Assembly: GCA_001516125.1 (NCBI GenBank)
Contig: LOEX01000076.1
Span: forward strand, 1-61,441
From: Sphingomonadales bacterium BRH_c42
GTDB taxonomy: Bacteria; Pseudomonadota; Alphaproteobacteria; Sphingomonadales; Sphingomonadaceae
Reading direction: 5' to 3'
Length of the DNA: 61,441 nucleotides
Positions 48,247-58,147 of the stretch are shown here, one piece after another (the first letter of the stretch is position 1; every line of letters begins with the position of its first letter). A program made the translations under genes and the position numbers. Below the pieces are notes generated by a model. It was not told the origin of the DNA and did no database searches. It worked only from the letters and a program-made list of their open reading frames with translations.

Positions 48247-50760
48247 TCAATAGATTCCGCCCTGATCTTCCACGAAGTCCCTTGGCTGACCATCGCCTGC
48301 ACCAAGCCCCCCTTCGTCAACTCCTTTTATCCCGCGGCGGATCAGACGGAGCATCTCATCACGCATTGCAGAGATCTCGTCCTGCCGCGTTTCGCGACCT
48401 GGTTCGGTATCGGGCTTGAACGCTTCCCATATCACCGGGGCGAGCGGCTCGTCGCTCGGCCAGGCGTCGAACACGCGCTTGCCGGTGCGGCGGTCGATCC
48501 GGACCATGCGGATGCCCGGCGGGGCAATATATGGCCCGGCATCCCAGCGGGCGCGCGAATGCTCGACAAACTGCTTGAAGATCGGCGCGGCGGTATTGCT
48601 GCCCTGAACATATCCGCCCAGATTACGTGGCTGGTCATACCCGAGATAGACCCCGGCAACGATTTCTGGCGATCCGCCGACGAACCAGGCATTGGTCGGT
48701 CCGGAGGTGGTGCCGGTCTTCCCGAACAACGGCAGGCCAAGGTCACGCAGTCGCACGGCAGTGCCGCGCTGCACCACGCCTTGCAGCATGTGGATGACCT
48801 GGAAGGCGGTGCGCGGATCGAGCACTTCGCGCCCCATCGCGCCAAATCTCGGCATGGGCTTGCCGTCCCACTTTGCCATATTGCAGTTTTCGCATTTGCG
48901 CTTGTCGGCGCGCCAGATGACCTTGCCGCGCCGGTCCTGGATAAAATCGATCACGCTTGGCTCATGCAGCCGCCCGTGGTTGGCCAGCGCGGCATAGGCG
49001 TTGACCATCTTCAGCACCGTCGTGTCCCCTGCCCCCAGCGCAAACGAGGGATAGGAATCGTATTTGCCGATCCCAAGCCTATCGAAGGTACCCACCACCT
49101 TCGGCATCCCGGCTTCCATCGCGATGTGCACCGTCATGAGGTTGCGCGACTGCTCCAGCCCCCAGCGCATGGTGTGGACGCCGCCGCCCTTGCCATCGAA
49201 ATTGCGGAAGCACTTTTCGCCCAGGATCGAACCCTGGTAAAAGCAAAAGGTTTCATCGGGCACTTCGCTGGCCGGGGTCATGCCGTTGTCGAGCCCGGTC
49301 GCGTAAACGAACGGCTTGATCGTCGATCCCGGTTGACGGACAGCCTGCGTTGCACGGTTGAAATCGCTCAGCCGCGAATCGAACCCGCCCTGCATCGCCA
49401 GCACCCGCCCGGTCTGCACCGCCTCCGCCAGGAATCCGCCCGAGACTTCGGGGATGGTACGCACGCTGTAGCCGCCGCCCTGCCGTGCTACCGCGATGAT
49501 ATCGCCTGGCCGCAGCGCGTCGGGCAGGCCCGACAGCGGAAATTCCTGCCCGTCGGAAAAACCCACGCTGGCGCTTTCGCCCGCCCGGCGGGTGACGACG
49601 CCTACGCGCCAATCCTTGTAATTGACCGCCAGAAATGAACTGGCGAGCTGACCCGCCCAGTCGCCATCGTCGATATCGATCCTGGCAATCGGCCCTGCCC
49701 ACCCGCGGTTTCCGTGATAGCGCAGCAGGCCGTCGCGCAGCGCATCCCTGCCTGCTTTCTGCAACACCCGATCGAGCGAGGTACGCACCCATAAGCCGCC
49801 GGCATAGACGCTGTTTGGCCCATCCTCCGCCGTTTCACCGAATTGTTCGATCAGTTGGCGGCGCACTTCTTCAAGGAAATAGCCCGATTCGACCGAACTG
49901 GCGGGCTCCTTCTGCCGGACAAGGCCAAGCGGCATGGCCCGGGCGGCAAGCTCCAGCTGCCTGGTGATGAAGCCGTTGCTTTCCATCTGGCCAAGAACGA
50001 AGTTGCGGCGCTCGATCGCCAGCGCGCGGTTTGCGGCGCGGCCATAGCGTTCGGGGGCCTTGGGCAGGATCGCCAGGAAGGCCATTTCATGCAGCTCCAG
50101 GTCGCCCACATCCTTGTCGAAATAGGCGCGCGCAGCGGCCTGCACGCCGAAGCTGCGCCGTCCCAACGGAATTTCATTGAGATAGAGCTCGAGGATTTCC
50201 TGCTTGGAGAGGACCCCTTCGATCCGCCGCGCGAGGATCATCTCCTTGAGCTTGCGCGTGACCGAATATTCGTCGCCCAGAAGCAGGTTCTTGGCCACCT
50301 GCTGCGTGATCGTGGAGCCGCCAACCGCGCGTTCGCCAGAGCCCAACTTTGTCGCGTAATCGAATACCGCGTTGAGCGTGCCGGTAATATCCACTCCCGA
50401 ATGGCTGAAGAACGTTCTGTCCTCCGCCGCCAGGTAGGCCTCTATCAGCTTTTGTGGAAAATCGGGGTATTGCAGCGCCACGCGGCGATCGCGCGCGTAG
50501 GAGTGGACAATCTCGCCATCGATGTCGCGGACCGTCGTGGGCAGCGGCGTCTCGTACTCGAGCAGTACCTCGGCGTCGGGAAGATCGCGGCCCAGCCATG
50601 CCCAACTGGCCAGCCACACGATGATGAACGCCAGCAGGCCACGTGCGCCCCAGCGGAAACCACGCCTGTCGTTCCAGTTGTGGCGAAACCACTCCACCGC
50701 CGCCGCACTGTCGCGGCGCAGGCGAAACCGGAAATAGTCGCGAAAGGATTGCTCTGCCAT
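48247..50760 (-). CDS. mrcA: Penicillin-binding protein 1A (bifunctional glycosyltransferase/transpeptidase)
   Basis: 837 aa, class A PBP. One N-terminal membrane helix (GLLAFIIVWLASWAW), the GT51 domain with EDRTFFSHSG (catalytic Glu) and GGSTITQQVAKN, an OB-like insert, and the transpeptidase with QPGSTIKPF (active Ser), SRN and KTGTTSG. Builds and cross-links peptidoglycan at the inner membrane. An amidase gene lies upstream on the same strand, the usual pair in alphaproteobacteria. Confidence 0.95.
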   Translation of the reverse strand: MAEQSFRDYFRFRLRRDSAAAVEWFRHNWNDRRGFRWGARGLLAFIIVWLASWAWLGRDLPDAEVLLEYETPLPTTVRDIDGEIVHSYARDRRVALQYPDFPQKLIEAYLAAEDRTFFSHSGVDITGTLNAVFDYATKLGSGERAVGGSTITQQVAKNLLLGDEYSVTRKLKEMILARRIEGVLSKQEILELYLNEIPLGRRSFGVQAAARAYFDKDVGDLELHEMAFLAILPKAPERYGRAANRALAIERRNFVLGQMESNGFITRQLELAARAMPLGLVRQKEPASSVESGYFLEEVRRQLIEQFGETAEDGPNSVYAGGLWVRTSLDRVLQKAGRDALRDGLLRYHGNRGWAGPIARIDIDDGDWAGQLASSFLAVNYKDWRVGVVTRRAGESASVGFSDGQEFPLSGLPDALRPGDIIAVARQGGGYSVRTIPEVSGGFLAEAVQTGRVLAMQGGFDSRLSDFNRATQAVRQPGSTIKPFVYATGLDNGMTPASEVPDETFCFYQGSILGEKCFRNFDGKGGGVHTMRWGLEQSRNLMTVHIAMEAGMPKVVGTFDRLGIGKYDSYPSFALGAGDTTVLKMVNAYAALANHGRLHEPSVIDFIQDRRGKVIWRADKRKCENCNMAKWDGKPMPRFGAMGREVLDPRTAFQVIHMLQGVVQRGTAVRLRDLGLPLFGKTGTTSGPTNAWFVGGSPEIVAGVYLGYDQPRNLGGYVQGSNTAAPIFKQFVEHSRARWDAGPYIAPPGIRMVRIDRRTGKRVFDAWPSDEPLAPVIWEAFKPDTEPGRETRQDEISAMRDEMLRLIRRGIKGVDEGGLGAGDGQPRDFVEDQGGIY

Positions 50761-50838
50761 TACCTGCCCGAAGTTGATGGGGCCGCCTCTAGCATGGGGA
50801 ATCCTGCCCGCGCCAGAACCAATCGGGCCAGAGCGCCA

Positions 50839-51717
50839 TCAGCCCGGCCGTACCGGAGACTGCCGCGCGAAGTAGATGCGGATCGCACGCGCCATCATCC
50901 GGGCAAACTTGCTGCGCCCTTGTTCGGACATCAACCGTGCGGCGTCTTCCTGATTCGAAACGAAACCCGATTCGAACAGGATCGAAGGCATGTCGGGCGC
51001 GCGCAGGACCACCAGGTCGGCCGCGCGGCGCATATCGGGTACGAAAGCATACTGCCCTTCACCCTCGCGCAGGATCAGATCGACCAGCGTAGTCGCCTGT
51101 TCCTGTGCGCGGCGCTGCGAAAGGTCGACCAGGATCGCGCTGACTTCCTGCGATTGCCCGTCGATCGAAACCCCGTTGAGCCGGTCTGCATCGTTTTCGC
51201 GCCGGGCAAAACGCGCGGCCGCCTCGCTCGAAGCCTCACCCGAAAGCGTATAGACGCTCGCTCCGCTCAGCGCGCTCTTCTCACCGGCAGAATCCGCGTG
51301 GATCGATATGAACAGATCCGCGCCCAGCCGGCGGGCAATGTCGGGGCGTTCGCCGAGCGCGAGGAACCGGTCATTCTCCCGCGTGAGGGCGACCCGGACA
51401 TCTCCCTGCGCCACCAGTTCGTCGCGCAGCCTCAGCGCCAGGGCGAGTGTGATGTCCTTTTCGCGGGCATCTTCGCCCGTTGCACCCGGATCGCGCCCGC
51501 CATGTCCGGCATCGATCACCACCAGCGGGGCGCGTTCGTCGGAAGTGCCGTGAATCCGCGGAAGGTCTGCGTCCGCGGCAGGCCCGGGCAGCAGGAAGCG
51601 CAATATGTAATCCCGGCCGAAAACCGGAACGGGAATCCTTGTCCCCGAAGCAGCCAGCGCGGCAACTGCAACCAGTGGCAGCACGACGGCCAGGGCAATA
51701 TGCTTGCGCAAGTTCAT
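50839..51717 (-). CDS. N-acetylmuramoyl-L-alanine amidase
   Basis: 292 aa, Amidase_3 zinc enzyme. Signal anchor LRKHIALAVVLPLVAVAALA, then the catalytic domain with VIDAGHGGRDPGA (first His), the zinc Glu in TGE or later acidic motif, SIHADS (second His) and ILFESGFVSN (catalytic Glu). It cleaves the stem peptide from muramic acid during cell separation. There is no AMIN targeting domain. ATG 51717 gives the signal peptide its proper start. Divergent from rne. Confidence 0.92.
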   Translation of the reverse strand: MNLRKHIALAVVLPLVAVAALAASGTRIPVPVFGRDYILRFLLPGPAADADLPRIHGTSDERAPLVVIDAGHGGRDPGATGEDAREKDITLALALRLRDELVAQGDVRVALTRENDRFLALGERPDIARRLGADLFISIHADSAGEKSALSGASVYTLSGEASSEAAARFARRENDADRLNGVSIDGQSQEVSAILVDLSQRRAQEQATTLVDLILREGEGQYAFVPDMRRAADLVVLRAPDMPSILFESGFVSNQEDAARLMSEQGRSKFARMMARAIRIYFARQSPVRPG

Positions 51718-52145
51718 GGCGCGGACTTGGTAAAGACCTAACCGCCATGTACGCAATATGGTTGCGGGTATTAACCCACGGTGCTAGCAGCCTTGAACCG
51801 GACGGGAAACCACCTGCGCGCCGGTTGGCGCGCTCGGTGATCGACTCCTTCCGCACTTTGCGCTCTGTAATCGCAAAGAATTGCAACAGGTTGACGCAGT
51901 GATGAGTTGTTACGCCCCGCCCTTTTCCGCGCAGTGCCATCCGCACGCCGGGAAATTCGCGGGCAAGCCTCTTTTGGATTGGTGTCCATCCATCACAGCA
52001 GACACAGCACTAATGCGCCGCCATCATTCGATGCGGCGCCTGATCGAAACCGCCGACCTTTCTCAAGGCAGGGTCGGCTCCCTTACATTTGCGTGCTTGG
52101 GCGGTGGCAGTTTGGCCAATCCGCTCCGCGCATGGAGAATATTTA
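51718..52145. other. 428-bp divergent gap between the amidase and RNase E genes, with a small hairpin
   Basis: Holds no convincing gene. It should contain both promoters and a long rne leader. A 7-bp hairpin (GCCGACC at 52052-52058, GGTCGGC at 52072-52078) is in the leader. In other bacteria the rne leader is the site of RNase E autoregulation; that role here is inference. I could not place either promoter with confidence. Confidence 0.45.
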
Positions 52146-54962
52146 ATGGCAACGCGCATGCTCATCGACGCGCGCCACCCGGAAGAAACGCGGGTGGCGG
52201 TGCTCAAAGGCAACCGGATCGAAGAATTTGATTTCGAATCCGACGAACACCGACAGATCAAGGGCAATATCTACCTTGCAAAGGTAACCAGGGTAGAACC
52301 GTCGCTGCAAGCGGCATTCGTGGAGTTTGGCGGCAACCGCCACGGTTTCCTGTCGTTCAACGAAATCCATCCGGATTACTACCAGATCCCGCGGGAGGAC
52401 CGGGAGGCATTGCTGGCCGAAGAGGCCGCTGCCGCCGAGGAGGAGGAACGCCTTCGCGCCGAAGACGATGACGACTACGAAGACGAAGACGGCGCACGCG
52501 GGGACGAATACGGCACCGACGACGAACCCGGCGCCGACTTTAGCGAAAACGGGGTCGAGGAAATCGACACCAGCGAAAAGGACGAAGTCGCCACCATCGA
52601 AGATGGTCACGTCGATAACGGAGACTATGACGACGATGGCGATGGCGAGTATTCGGCAGACCGCCCTGACCTGAACAGCTCCGAAAGCGCCGAAGACGAT
52701 GGCGATGGCGATGGCGATGCCGGCCCCGATACGGGCGAGGAATCGGACCGTTCGCGCCGTGATCGTGGCCGCAAGGGCCGCCGCCGCCAGGGATCGGGCC
52801 GCAACCGCGCCAAGAAGGCCGACGAGGCGCGCGAGCGCCGTATGGCGCTGCGGCGCCGCTACAAGATCCAGGACGTCATCCAGCGGCGGCAGGTGCTGCT
52901 GGTCCAGGTGGTCAAGGAAGAACGCGGCAACAAGGGCGCGGCTCTGACCACCTACCTCAGCCTGGCTGGCCGTTACACCGTGCTGATGCCCAATTCATCG
53001 CATGGCGGCGGAATCAGCCGCAAGATCAGTTCGGCCAGCGATCGCAAGCGTTTGAAGCAGATCGTGTCAGACCTTGTTCTGCCCAAGAGCATGGGCCTGA
53101 TCGTGCGCACTGCCGGTCTCAGCAGGACCAAGCCCGAGATCAAGCGCGATTTCGATTATCTTGCCCGGCTGTGGGACGAAATCCGCGAAAAGACGCTGTC
53201 GTCCTCCGCGCCCAAGCTGATCCATTCGGATTCGGACCTGATCAAGCGCGCCATCCGCGACATCTACAACCGCGACATCGAGGAAGTGGTGGTTGAAGGC
53301 GAGGATGGCTACAAATCGGCCCGCGAATTCATGAAGCTGCTCATGCCCAGCCATGCGCGGCGGGTGAAGGCCTATACTGACCCGGTGCCGCTGTTCCAGC
53401 GCTATGGCGCGGAAGATCAGCTTCGCGCCATGTACGACCCGGTGGTCCAGCTGAAATCGGGTGGATATCTAGTCATCAACCCGACCGAAGCGTTGGTCTC
53501 GATCGACATCAACTCGGGAAGGTCGACCAAGGAGCACGGGATCGAGCAGACCGCGCTCAACACCAACCTCGAAGCGACGAAGGAGATCGCCCGCCAACTG
53601 CGTCTGCGCGACATGGCGGGGCTGGTTGTGATCGATTTCATCGACATGGAGTACGGCTCCAACGTCCGCAAGGTTGAAAAGGCGATGAAGGACGCGCTGA
53701 GGAACGATCGCGCGCGCATCCAGGTCGGGCGAATTTCAGGATTCGGCCTGATGGAAATGAGCCGCCAGCGCCTGCGCACCGGCGTACTCGAGGCAACCAC
53801 GCGCCATTGCCCGCATTGCGACGGGACGGGGCTGGTGCGCACCGCTTCGAGCGCAGGGCTTTCTGCCTTGCGCCTGATCGAGGAAGAGGCCGCTCGCGGC
53901 AAGGGTTCGATGATCCGCCTGGAGGCAAGTACCGAGGCGGCAATCTATCTGCTCAATGCCAAACGGGCCGATCTGGCCGAAATCGAGGCTCGCTATGGCG
54001 TGGCAGTAGAAGTCATCCCCGAGGGCGAGGATGAAGGCGCCAAGATGGCGATCACCAGCTCAGGTCCGAGGCCGACCCATGTTCCCGCGCCTCGCCCGAT
54101 TATCGACGAAAGCGTAGAGATGGACGACGAGGACGACTTCGAGGATGAAGTCGACTTCGAGGACCAGCCGGAAGAAGAGGAACGCGATGGGGATCCGGAC
54201 AAGAAGCGCCGTCGCCGCCGTGGCGGCCGCGGTCGCAACAAATCCCGGCAGGAGCGGTTAACCTCTGCGGACGAAGGTGACGACGAACAGGCAGATTCTG
54301 CCGAACGGAACCAGGTCGCGGATGATGAAACCGGCGGCGACCGGCCCAAGAAGCGCCGCCGGCGTGGCGGACGGCGCAGGCGCAAGGATCGCGGCGACGG
54401 CGAAGTGCAAGCAGGCACCGGCGAACAGACCGAAGCAGGCGACGCCGATACCGCTGAAGCAGGCTCGCCGCAGGATCAGGCTGAAGATGCGGCCGATGTT
54501 CCCACCGGGGCCGACGAGGAAACCCCTGCGCCAAAGCGCAAGCGTGCCCCGCGCAAGGCCAAACCGGCCGCCATCGAGTCTGAAGCGCCTGAACTGGCAG
54601 AAAAGCCCGCGGACGTGGAGGCAGAAGCGCCAAAGCGCAAGCGCGCCCCGCGCAAGGCCAAGGCAGCCGTCGATGCTGAGGCGGCCTCTGCCGCCGAACC
54701 CGACACTGCACCTGCCGAAGATGCCCCGGCTGAAGATGCCCCTGCCGAAGATGTTGCGCCTGTGACCAAGGCAAAGCCGGCGCGCAAGAGCGCGGCGGCC
54801 AAGCCGAGAAAGTCCGCCAGCCGCGCGAAAAACGCCGCAACGGGTAGTCCGGAGGGCGACCTGGCTGTTGGTGCCGGACCGGCTTCCGGCAGCGATGCGG
54901 CCAAGCCCGAAAACGGCGAAGAGGGTCGCCGCGGATGGTGGCAACGCACCTTCGGCGAGTAA
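52146..54962 (+). CDS. rne: Ribonuclease E
   Basis: 938 aa, central mRNA decay and rRNA processing endonuclease. The S1 domain is interrupted at about residues 86-237 by a low-complexity insert: an acidic part (runs of D/E, about 98-200) then a basic part (RRDRGRKGRRR). The catalytic DNase-like part includes LVSIDINSGRS, and CPHCDGTG is the Zn-link for tetramer formation. The C-terminal degradosome scaffold is disordered, with Arg-rich blocks (KKRRRRRGGRGR) and two copies of PKRKRAPRKAK. ATG 52146 fits the family start MATRMLIDA. Confidence 0.94.
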   Translation: MATRMLIDARHPEETRVAVLKGNRIEEFDFESDEHRQIKGNIYLAKVTRVEPSLQAAFVEFGGNRHGFLSFNEIHPDYYQIPREDREALLAEEAAAAEEEERLRAEDDDDYEDEDGARGDEYGTDDEPGADFSENGVEEIDTSEKDEVATIEDGHVDNGDYDDDGDGEYSADRPDLNSSESAEDDGDGDGDAGPDTGEESDRSRRDRGRKGRRRQGSGRNRAKKADEARERRMALRRRYKIQDVIQRRQVLLVQVVKEERGNKGAALTTYLSLAGRYTVLMPNSSHGGGISRKISSASDRKRLKQIVSDLVLPKSMGLIVRTAGLSRTKPEIKRDFDYLARLWDEIREKTLSSSAPKLIHSDSDLIKRAIRDIYNRDIEEVVVEGEDGYKSAREFMKLLMPSHARRVKAYTDPVPLFQRYGAEDQLRAMYDPVVQLKSGGYLVINPTEALVSIDINSGRSTKEHGIEQTALNTNLEATKEIARQLRLRDMAGLVVIDFIDMEYGSNVRKVEKAMKDALRNDRARIQVGRISGFGLMEMSRQRLRTGVLEATTRHCPHCDGTGLVRTASSAGLSALRLIEEEAARGKGSMIRLEASTEAAIYLLNAKRADLAEIEARYGVAVEVIPEGEDEGAKMAITSSGPRPTHVPAPRPIIDESVEMDDEDDFEDEVDFEDQPEEEERDGDPDKKRRRRRGGRGRNKSRQERLTSADEGDDEQADSAERNQVADDETGGDRPKKRRRRGGRRRRKDRGDGEVQAGTGEQTEAGDADTAEAGSPQDQAEDAADVPTGADEETPAPKRKRAPRKAKPAAIESEAPELAEKPADVEAEAPKRKRAPRKAKAAVDAEAASAAEPDTAPAEDAPAEDAPAEDVAPVTKAKPARKSAAAKPRKSASRAKNAATGSPEGDLAVGAGPASGSDAAKPENGEEGRRGWWQRTFGE

Positions 54963-54990
54963 TCGAAATCGGCGACGCAAAGCCGGGGGC

Positions 54991-55626
54991 TCACGCTCCG
55001 GCCTTGCGCGCCACTCCCCACTCCATCCATCCGGCAAAACGCGGGGTTCCGGGCAGGTATCCCTGGCCCAAAGGCTCGACAGCAAAGCCGGCTCCGCGTA
55101 GCGCCGAGCCGATCGGGCGGGTCAGGTGGCATCCCCCCGCAATCTGCTTCCACACGGGCTCGATCCGCTGCTGCCAGCGTTGCACGCCTGCATCGGGCGC
55201 GCGGCCATGCTCGAGAAACAGCATCCGACCGCCCGGTTTGAGTATGCGCCGGATTTCCGAGAGCACGCGCTCGGGATCCTCGACCGAGCACAATGTATAG
55301 GTGCATACCACCGTATCGAACTGCCCGGACGCAAACGGGATGTGTTCGCCCACGCCTTCGAGGATCTGGGTATCCCAGCCCTTTTCGCTGGCGCGCAGGC
55401 GTGCCCCTTCCAGCAGCCCGGCATGCGGGTCGATGCCAGAAAAGGCGGTGACTGCCGCCTCGTTATAGAATTGCTGGTTGAGGCCGCCGCCGCAGCCCAG
55501 CTCGAACACCTTACCTGTCGCCAGCGGTACCACTTGCGAACGGCGCTTCATTATCTGCCCCTGGCTGCATGCCAGGGTGACAAGGCGCGGCATCACATGC
55601 CTGTCATACCACTGCTTCAACCCCAT
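54991..55626 (-). CDS. Class I SAM-dependent methyltransferase
   Basis: 211 aa, cytosolic. Motif I FELGCGGGLNQQF, motif II GIDPHAG and motif IV FDTVVCTYTLCSVEDPERVL place it in the UbiE/METTL7-like group; HGRAPDAGVQRWQQRIEPVW is shared with relatives of phosphatidylethanolamine or small-molecule methyltransferases. The substrate is unknown. ATG 55626 (MGLKQWYDRHVMPRL) matches the family start. Divergent from sdhB. Confidence 0.87.
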   Translation of the reverse strand: MGLKQWYDRHVMPRLVTLACSQGQIMKRRSQVVPLATGKVFELGCGGGLNQQFYNEAAVTAFSGIDPHAGLLEGARLRASEKGWDTQILEGVGEHIPFASGQFDTVVCTYTLCSVEDPERVLSEIRRILKPGGRMLFLEHGRAPDAGVQRWQQRIEPVWKQIAGGCHLTRPIGSALRGAGFAVEPLGQGYLPGTPRFAGWMEWGVARKAGA

Positions 55627-55773
55627 GCTCGCCTCTTCAAATCCGGTAAGGGCCCAGCCTATCTCAACGCGGGGCAAAGGGAACGAGAATCTGTGCAAGG
55701 CGGGGTCAAGGCTTGACTTGCCCTTGGCGCAAGAGGCGCTAGATAGGTCGCAAAGCAAGAGGACTGATCCACC

Positions 55774-56556
55774 ATGGCCACCTTCACCCTTCCGAAAAAT
55801 TCGCGAATCAGGAAGGATGGGAAAGTCCATTCCGCCACCGGCGGTGGCCGTATCAAACGATTCAAAGTCTATCGCTTCGATCCCGATAACGGCGAAAACC
55901 CGCGATACGACACGTTCGAGATCGATCTCGACCAGTGTGGACCGATGGTGCTGCACGCGCTGATCAAGATTAAGGACGAGATCGATCCGACGCTGACTTT
56001 CCGCCGCTCGTGCCGCGAGGGGATTTGCGGATCGTGCGCGATGAACATGAACGGCAGCAATGGCCTCGCCTGCACCACCGCGATCGAAGACCTTGCGGGC
56101 GAAATCCGCATCACGCCGCTGCCGCATATGGATGTGATCAAGGACCTGGTGCCCGATTTCACCCATTTCTACGCGCAATACTCGTCAATCCGCCCGTGGC
56201 TGCAAACCGTCAGCCCCACGCCCAGCGGCAAGGAGCGGCTGCAAAGCCCCGATCAGCGCGCCAAACTCGATGGCCTTTACGAATGCATCCTGTGCGCCTG
56301 CTGTTCGACGGCGTGCCCTTCCTATTGGTGGAATTCGGACAAGTTCCTGGGACCGGCGATCCTGCTTCAGGCCTATCGCTGGCTGGCTGACAGCCGTGAC
56401 GAGATGGCAGGCGAGCGGCTCGATGAACTCGAGGACCCGTTCCGCCTCTATCGTTGCCACACGATCATGAACTGCGCCAATGTCTGCCCCAAGGGTCTCA
56501 GCCCAGCCAAGGCGATCGCGGAAACCAAGAAGCTGATGGCTGAACGGGCAATCTGA
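55774..56556 (+). CDS. sdhB: Succinate dehydrogenase iron-sulfur subunit
   Basis: 260 aa. The 2Fe-2S motif is [12 protein letters not shown], the 4Fe-4S ligands are in [16 protein letters not shown], and the 3Fe-4S ones in [15 protein letters not shown]. It passes electrons from succinate in SdhA to ubiquinone. sdhC, sdhD and sdhA are not adjacent: the gene upstream is a divergent methyltransferase. sdhB therefore has its own upstream region here. Thioesterase and zapE genes follow closely. Confidence 0.96.
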   Translation: MATFTLPKNSRIRKDGKVHSATGGGRIKRFKVYRFDPDNGENPRYDTFEIDLDQCGPMVLHALIKIKDEIDPTLTFRRSCREGICGSCAMNMNGSNGLACTTAIEDLAGEIRITPLPHMDVIKDLVPDFTHFYAQYSSIRPWLQTVSPTPSGKERLQSPDQRAKLDGLYECILCACCSTACPSYWWNSDKFLGPAILLQAYRWLADSRDEMAGERLDELEDPFRLYRCHTIMNCANVCPKGLSPAKAIAETKKLMAERAI

Positions 56557-56564
56557 CGGCAAGC

Positions 56565-57020
56565 ATGGCACTGGCGAACGATGTTTTCGAGAGCGGGCCG
56601 GACCCGGAAAATCCCGGCTGGCGGCTGTGGAATCTGAAGGACCAGACGCTTTTCAACGGGGCAGTGATGGGCAAGCTCATCACCCGCGTCGAGGATGGCA
56701 AATGTCGCCTGCGGATGTTTCCCGAACGCAGGCATGAAAACCTGCAAGGCATCATCCACGGCGCAGTCACGCTGTCGCTGATCGACATTTCGCTGTTCAC
56801 CACGATGCACACCATCGGCAGCGGCAATGCAGGGCCTTCCGTGACGCTGGAGCTTTCGACCCAGTTCGTCGGCGGCGGCGATCCGAAGCGCCCGCTCGAC
56901 GCGGTGACAGAAATCGTGCGCGAAACCGGCTCGCTCGTATTCGTGCGCGGCACGGTCGAGCAGGAGGCGGAGCGGATTGCAGCGTTTTCGGGCATCGTGA
57001 GAAAATTCCAACCCAGATGA
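56565..57020 (+). CDS. Hotdog-fold thioesterase (PaaI family)
   Basis: 151 aa. HENLQGIIHGAVTLSLIDISL is the PaaI/4HBT motif with HG at the turn and the acidic Asp; SVTLELSTQFVGGG follows. Hydrolyses acyl-CoA thioesters, substrate unknown. It lies 8 bp after sdhB and overlaps zapE (ATGA), so it belongs to the same unit. Confidence 0.87.
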   Translation: MALANDVFESGPDPENPGWRLWNLKDQTLFNGAVMGKLITRVEDGKCRLRMFPERRHENLQGIIHGAVTLSLIDISLFTTMHTIGSGNAGPSVTLELSTQFVGGGDPKRPLDAVTEIVRETGSLVFVRGTVEQEAERIAAFSGIVRKFQPR

Positions 57021-58132
57021 GCGGCTTGCTTGCACGCTACGAGCGACTGGTGGCGAATGGCGAGCTGCGGGCCGATCCGGCGCAGCGCAAGGCCGCGGAA
57101 CGCCTCCACATGCTGGAAAAGGACCTCGAGGCAGAAACCTCGGGCGGATTGCTCAGCCAGTTGTTCGCCCGCAAGCCGCAGGCCCCGCGCGGCGTGTATC
57201 TGTGGGGCGATGTCGGACGCGGCAAGTCGATGCTGATGGACCTGTTTGTCGATACGCTTTCAATCAGGGAAAAGCGCCGCGTCCATTTTCACGAATTCAT
57301 GCTCGAAGTTGACCGGCTGCTGCGCGAGGAGCGCCGCAGCGAGGCAGGCGATCCGGTGGCGCGGGTCGCATCAAGGCTGGCCGCGGACTTGCGCTGCCTC
57401 GCCTTTGACGAGATGGTCGTCACCAATACGGCGGATGCGGCGATCATGGCGCGGCTGTTCACCGCATTGATCGTAGATCACGGGGTGAGCATGGTCACCA
57501 CCAGCAACCGCCCTCCGCGCGATCTTTACAAGGACGGGCTCAACCGCTCGCTATTCGTGCCGTTCATCGACCTGATCGAGCAGCGGCTCGACGTGCTCAC
57601 GCTTGACGGGCCGGTCGATTATCGCATGGAGCGGCTGGGCGGGCTCGCCTGCTGGCATTCGCCGTTGGGCGACGGTGCCACGGCGCAGGTGCGCGAGGCC
57701 TTCTTTCGGCTGACAGACTTCAAGCCCGAAGATGCCGAGCACGTCCCTTCGGCGGAGCTTGATCTTGGCGGGGGCCGCGCGTTGCATGTGCCCAAGAGCC
57801 TTAAGGGCGTGGCGGTGTTCAGCTTCAAGCGGCTGTGCGGCGAAAATCGCGGTGCGTCCGACTATCTGGCCGTCGCCCGCGCCTATCACACCGTGATCGT
57901 GGTGGGCATTCCGCAGATGGGGCCGGACATGCGCAACGAGGCGATCCGCTTTACCAAGCTGGTGGACGCGCTCTACGAACACAAGGTCAAGCTGTTCGCC
58001 ACCGCAGCAACCGAACCGGGCAATCTCTACCAAAAGGGCGACGGGGCGTTCGAATTCGACCGGACGGTGAGCAGGCTGTGCGAGATGCAGAGCGCGCGTT
58101 ACATGGCGCTCGGACACGGCCTGCAAGCCTGA
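57017..58132 (+). CDS. zapE: Cell division protein ZapE / AFG1-like ATPase
   Basis: 371 aa, AAA-type ATPase. Walker A is GDVGRGKSMLMD, Walker B LRCLAFDEMVV, and MVTTSNRPPRDLYKDGL is the sensor region typical of ZapE. It associates with FtsZ and modulates Z-ring stability under low oxygen or late division in E. coli; mitochondrial AFG1 relatives act in respiratory protein turnover. The location after sdhB is conserved in alphaproteobacteria. Confidence 0.93.
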   Translation: MSGLLARYERLVANGELRADPAQRKAAERLHMLEKDLEAETSGGLLSQLFARKPQAPRGVYLWGDVGRGKSMLMDLFVDTLSIREKRRVHFHEFMLEVDRLLREERRSEAGDPVARVASRLAADLRCLAFDEMVVTNTADAAIMARLFTALIVDHGVSMVTTSNRPPRDLYKDGLNRSLFVPFIDLIEQRLDVLTLDGPVDYRMERLGGLACWHSPLGDGATAQVREAFFRLTDFKPEDAEHVPSAELDLGGGRALHVPKSLKGVAVFSFKRLCGENRGASDYLAVARAYHTVIVVGIPQMGPDMRNEAIRFTKLVDALYEHKVKLFATAATEPGNLYQKGDGAFEFDRTVSRLCEMQSARYMALGHGLQA

Positions 58133-58147
58133 ATTCCGGCCTGAAGA

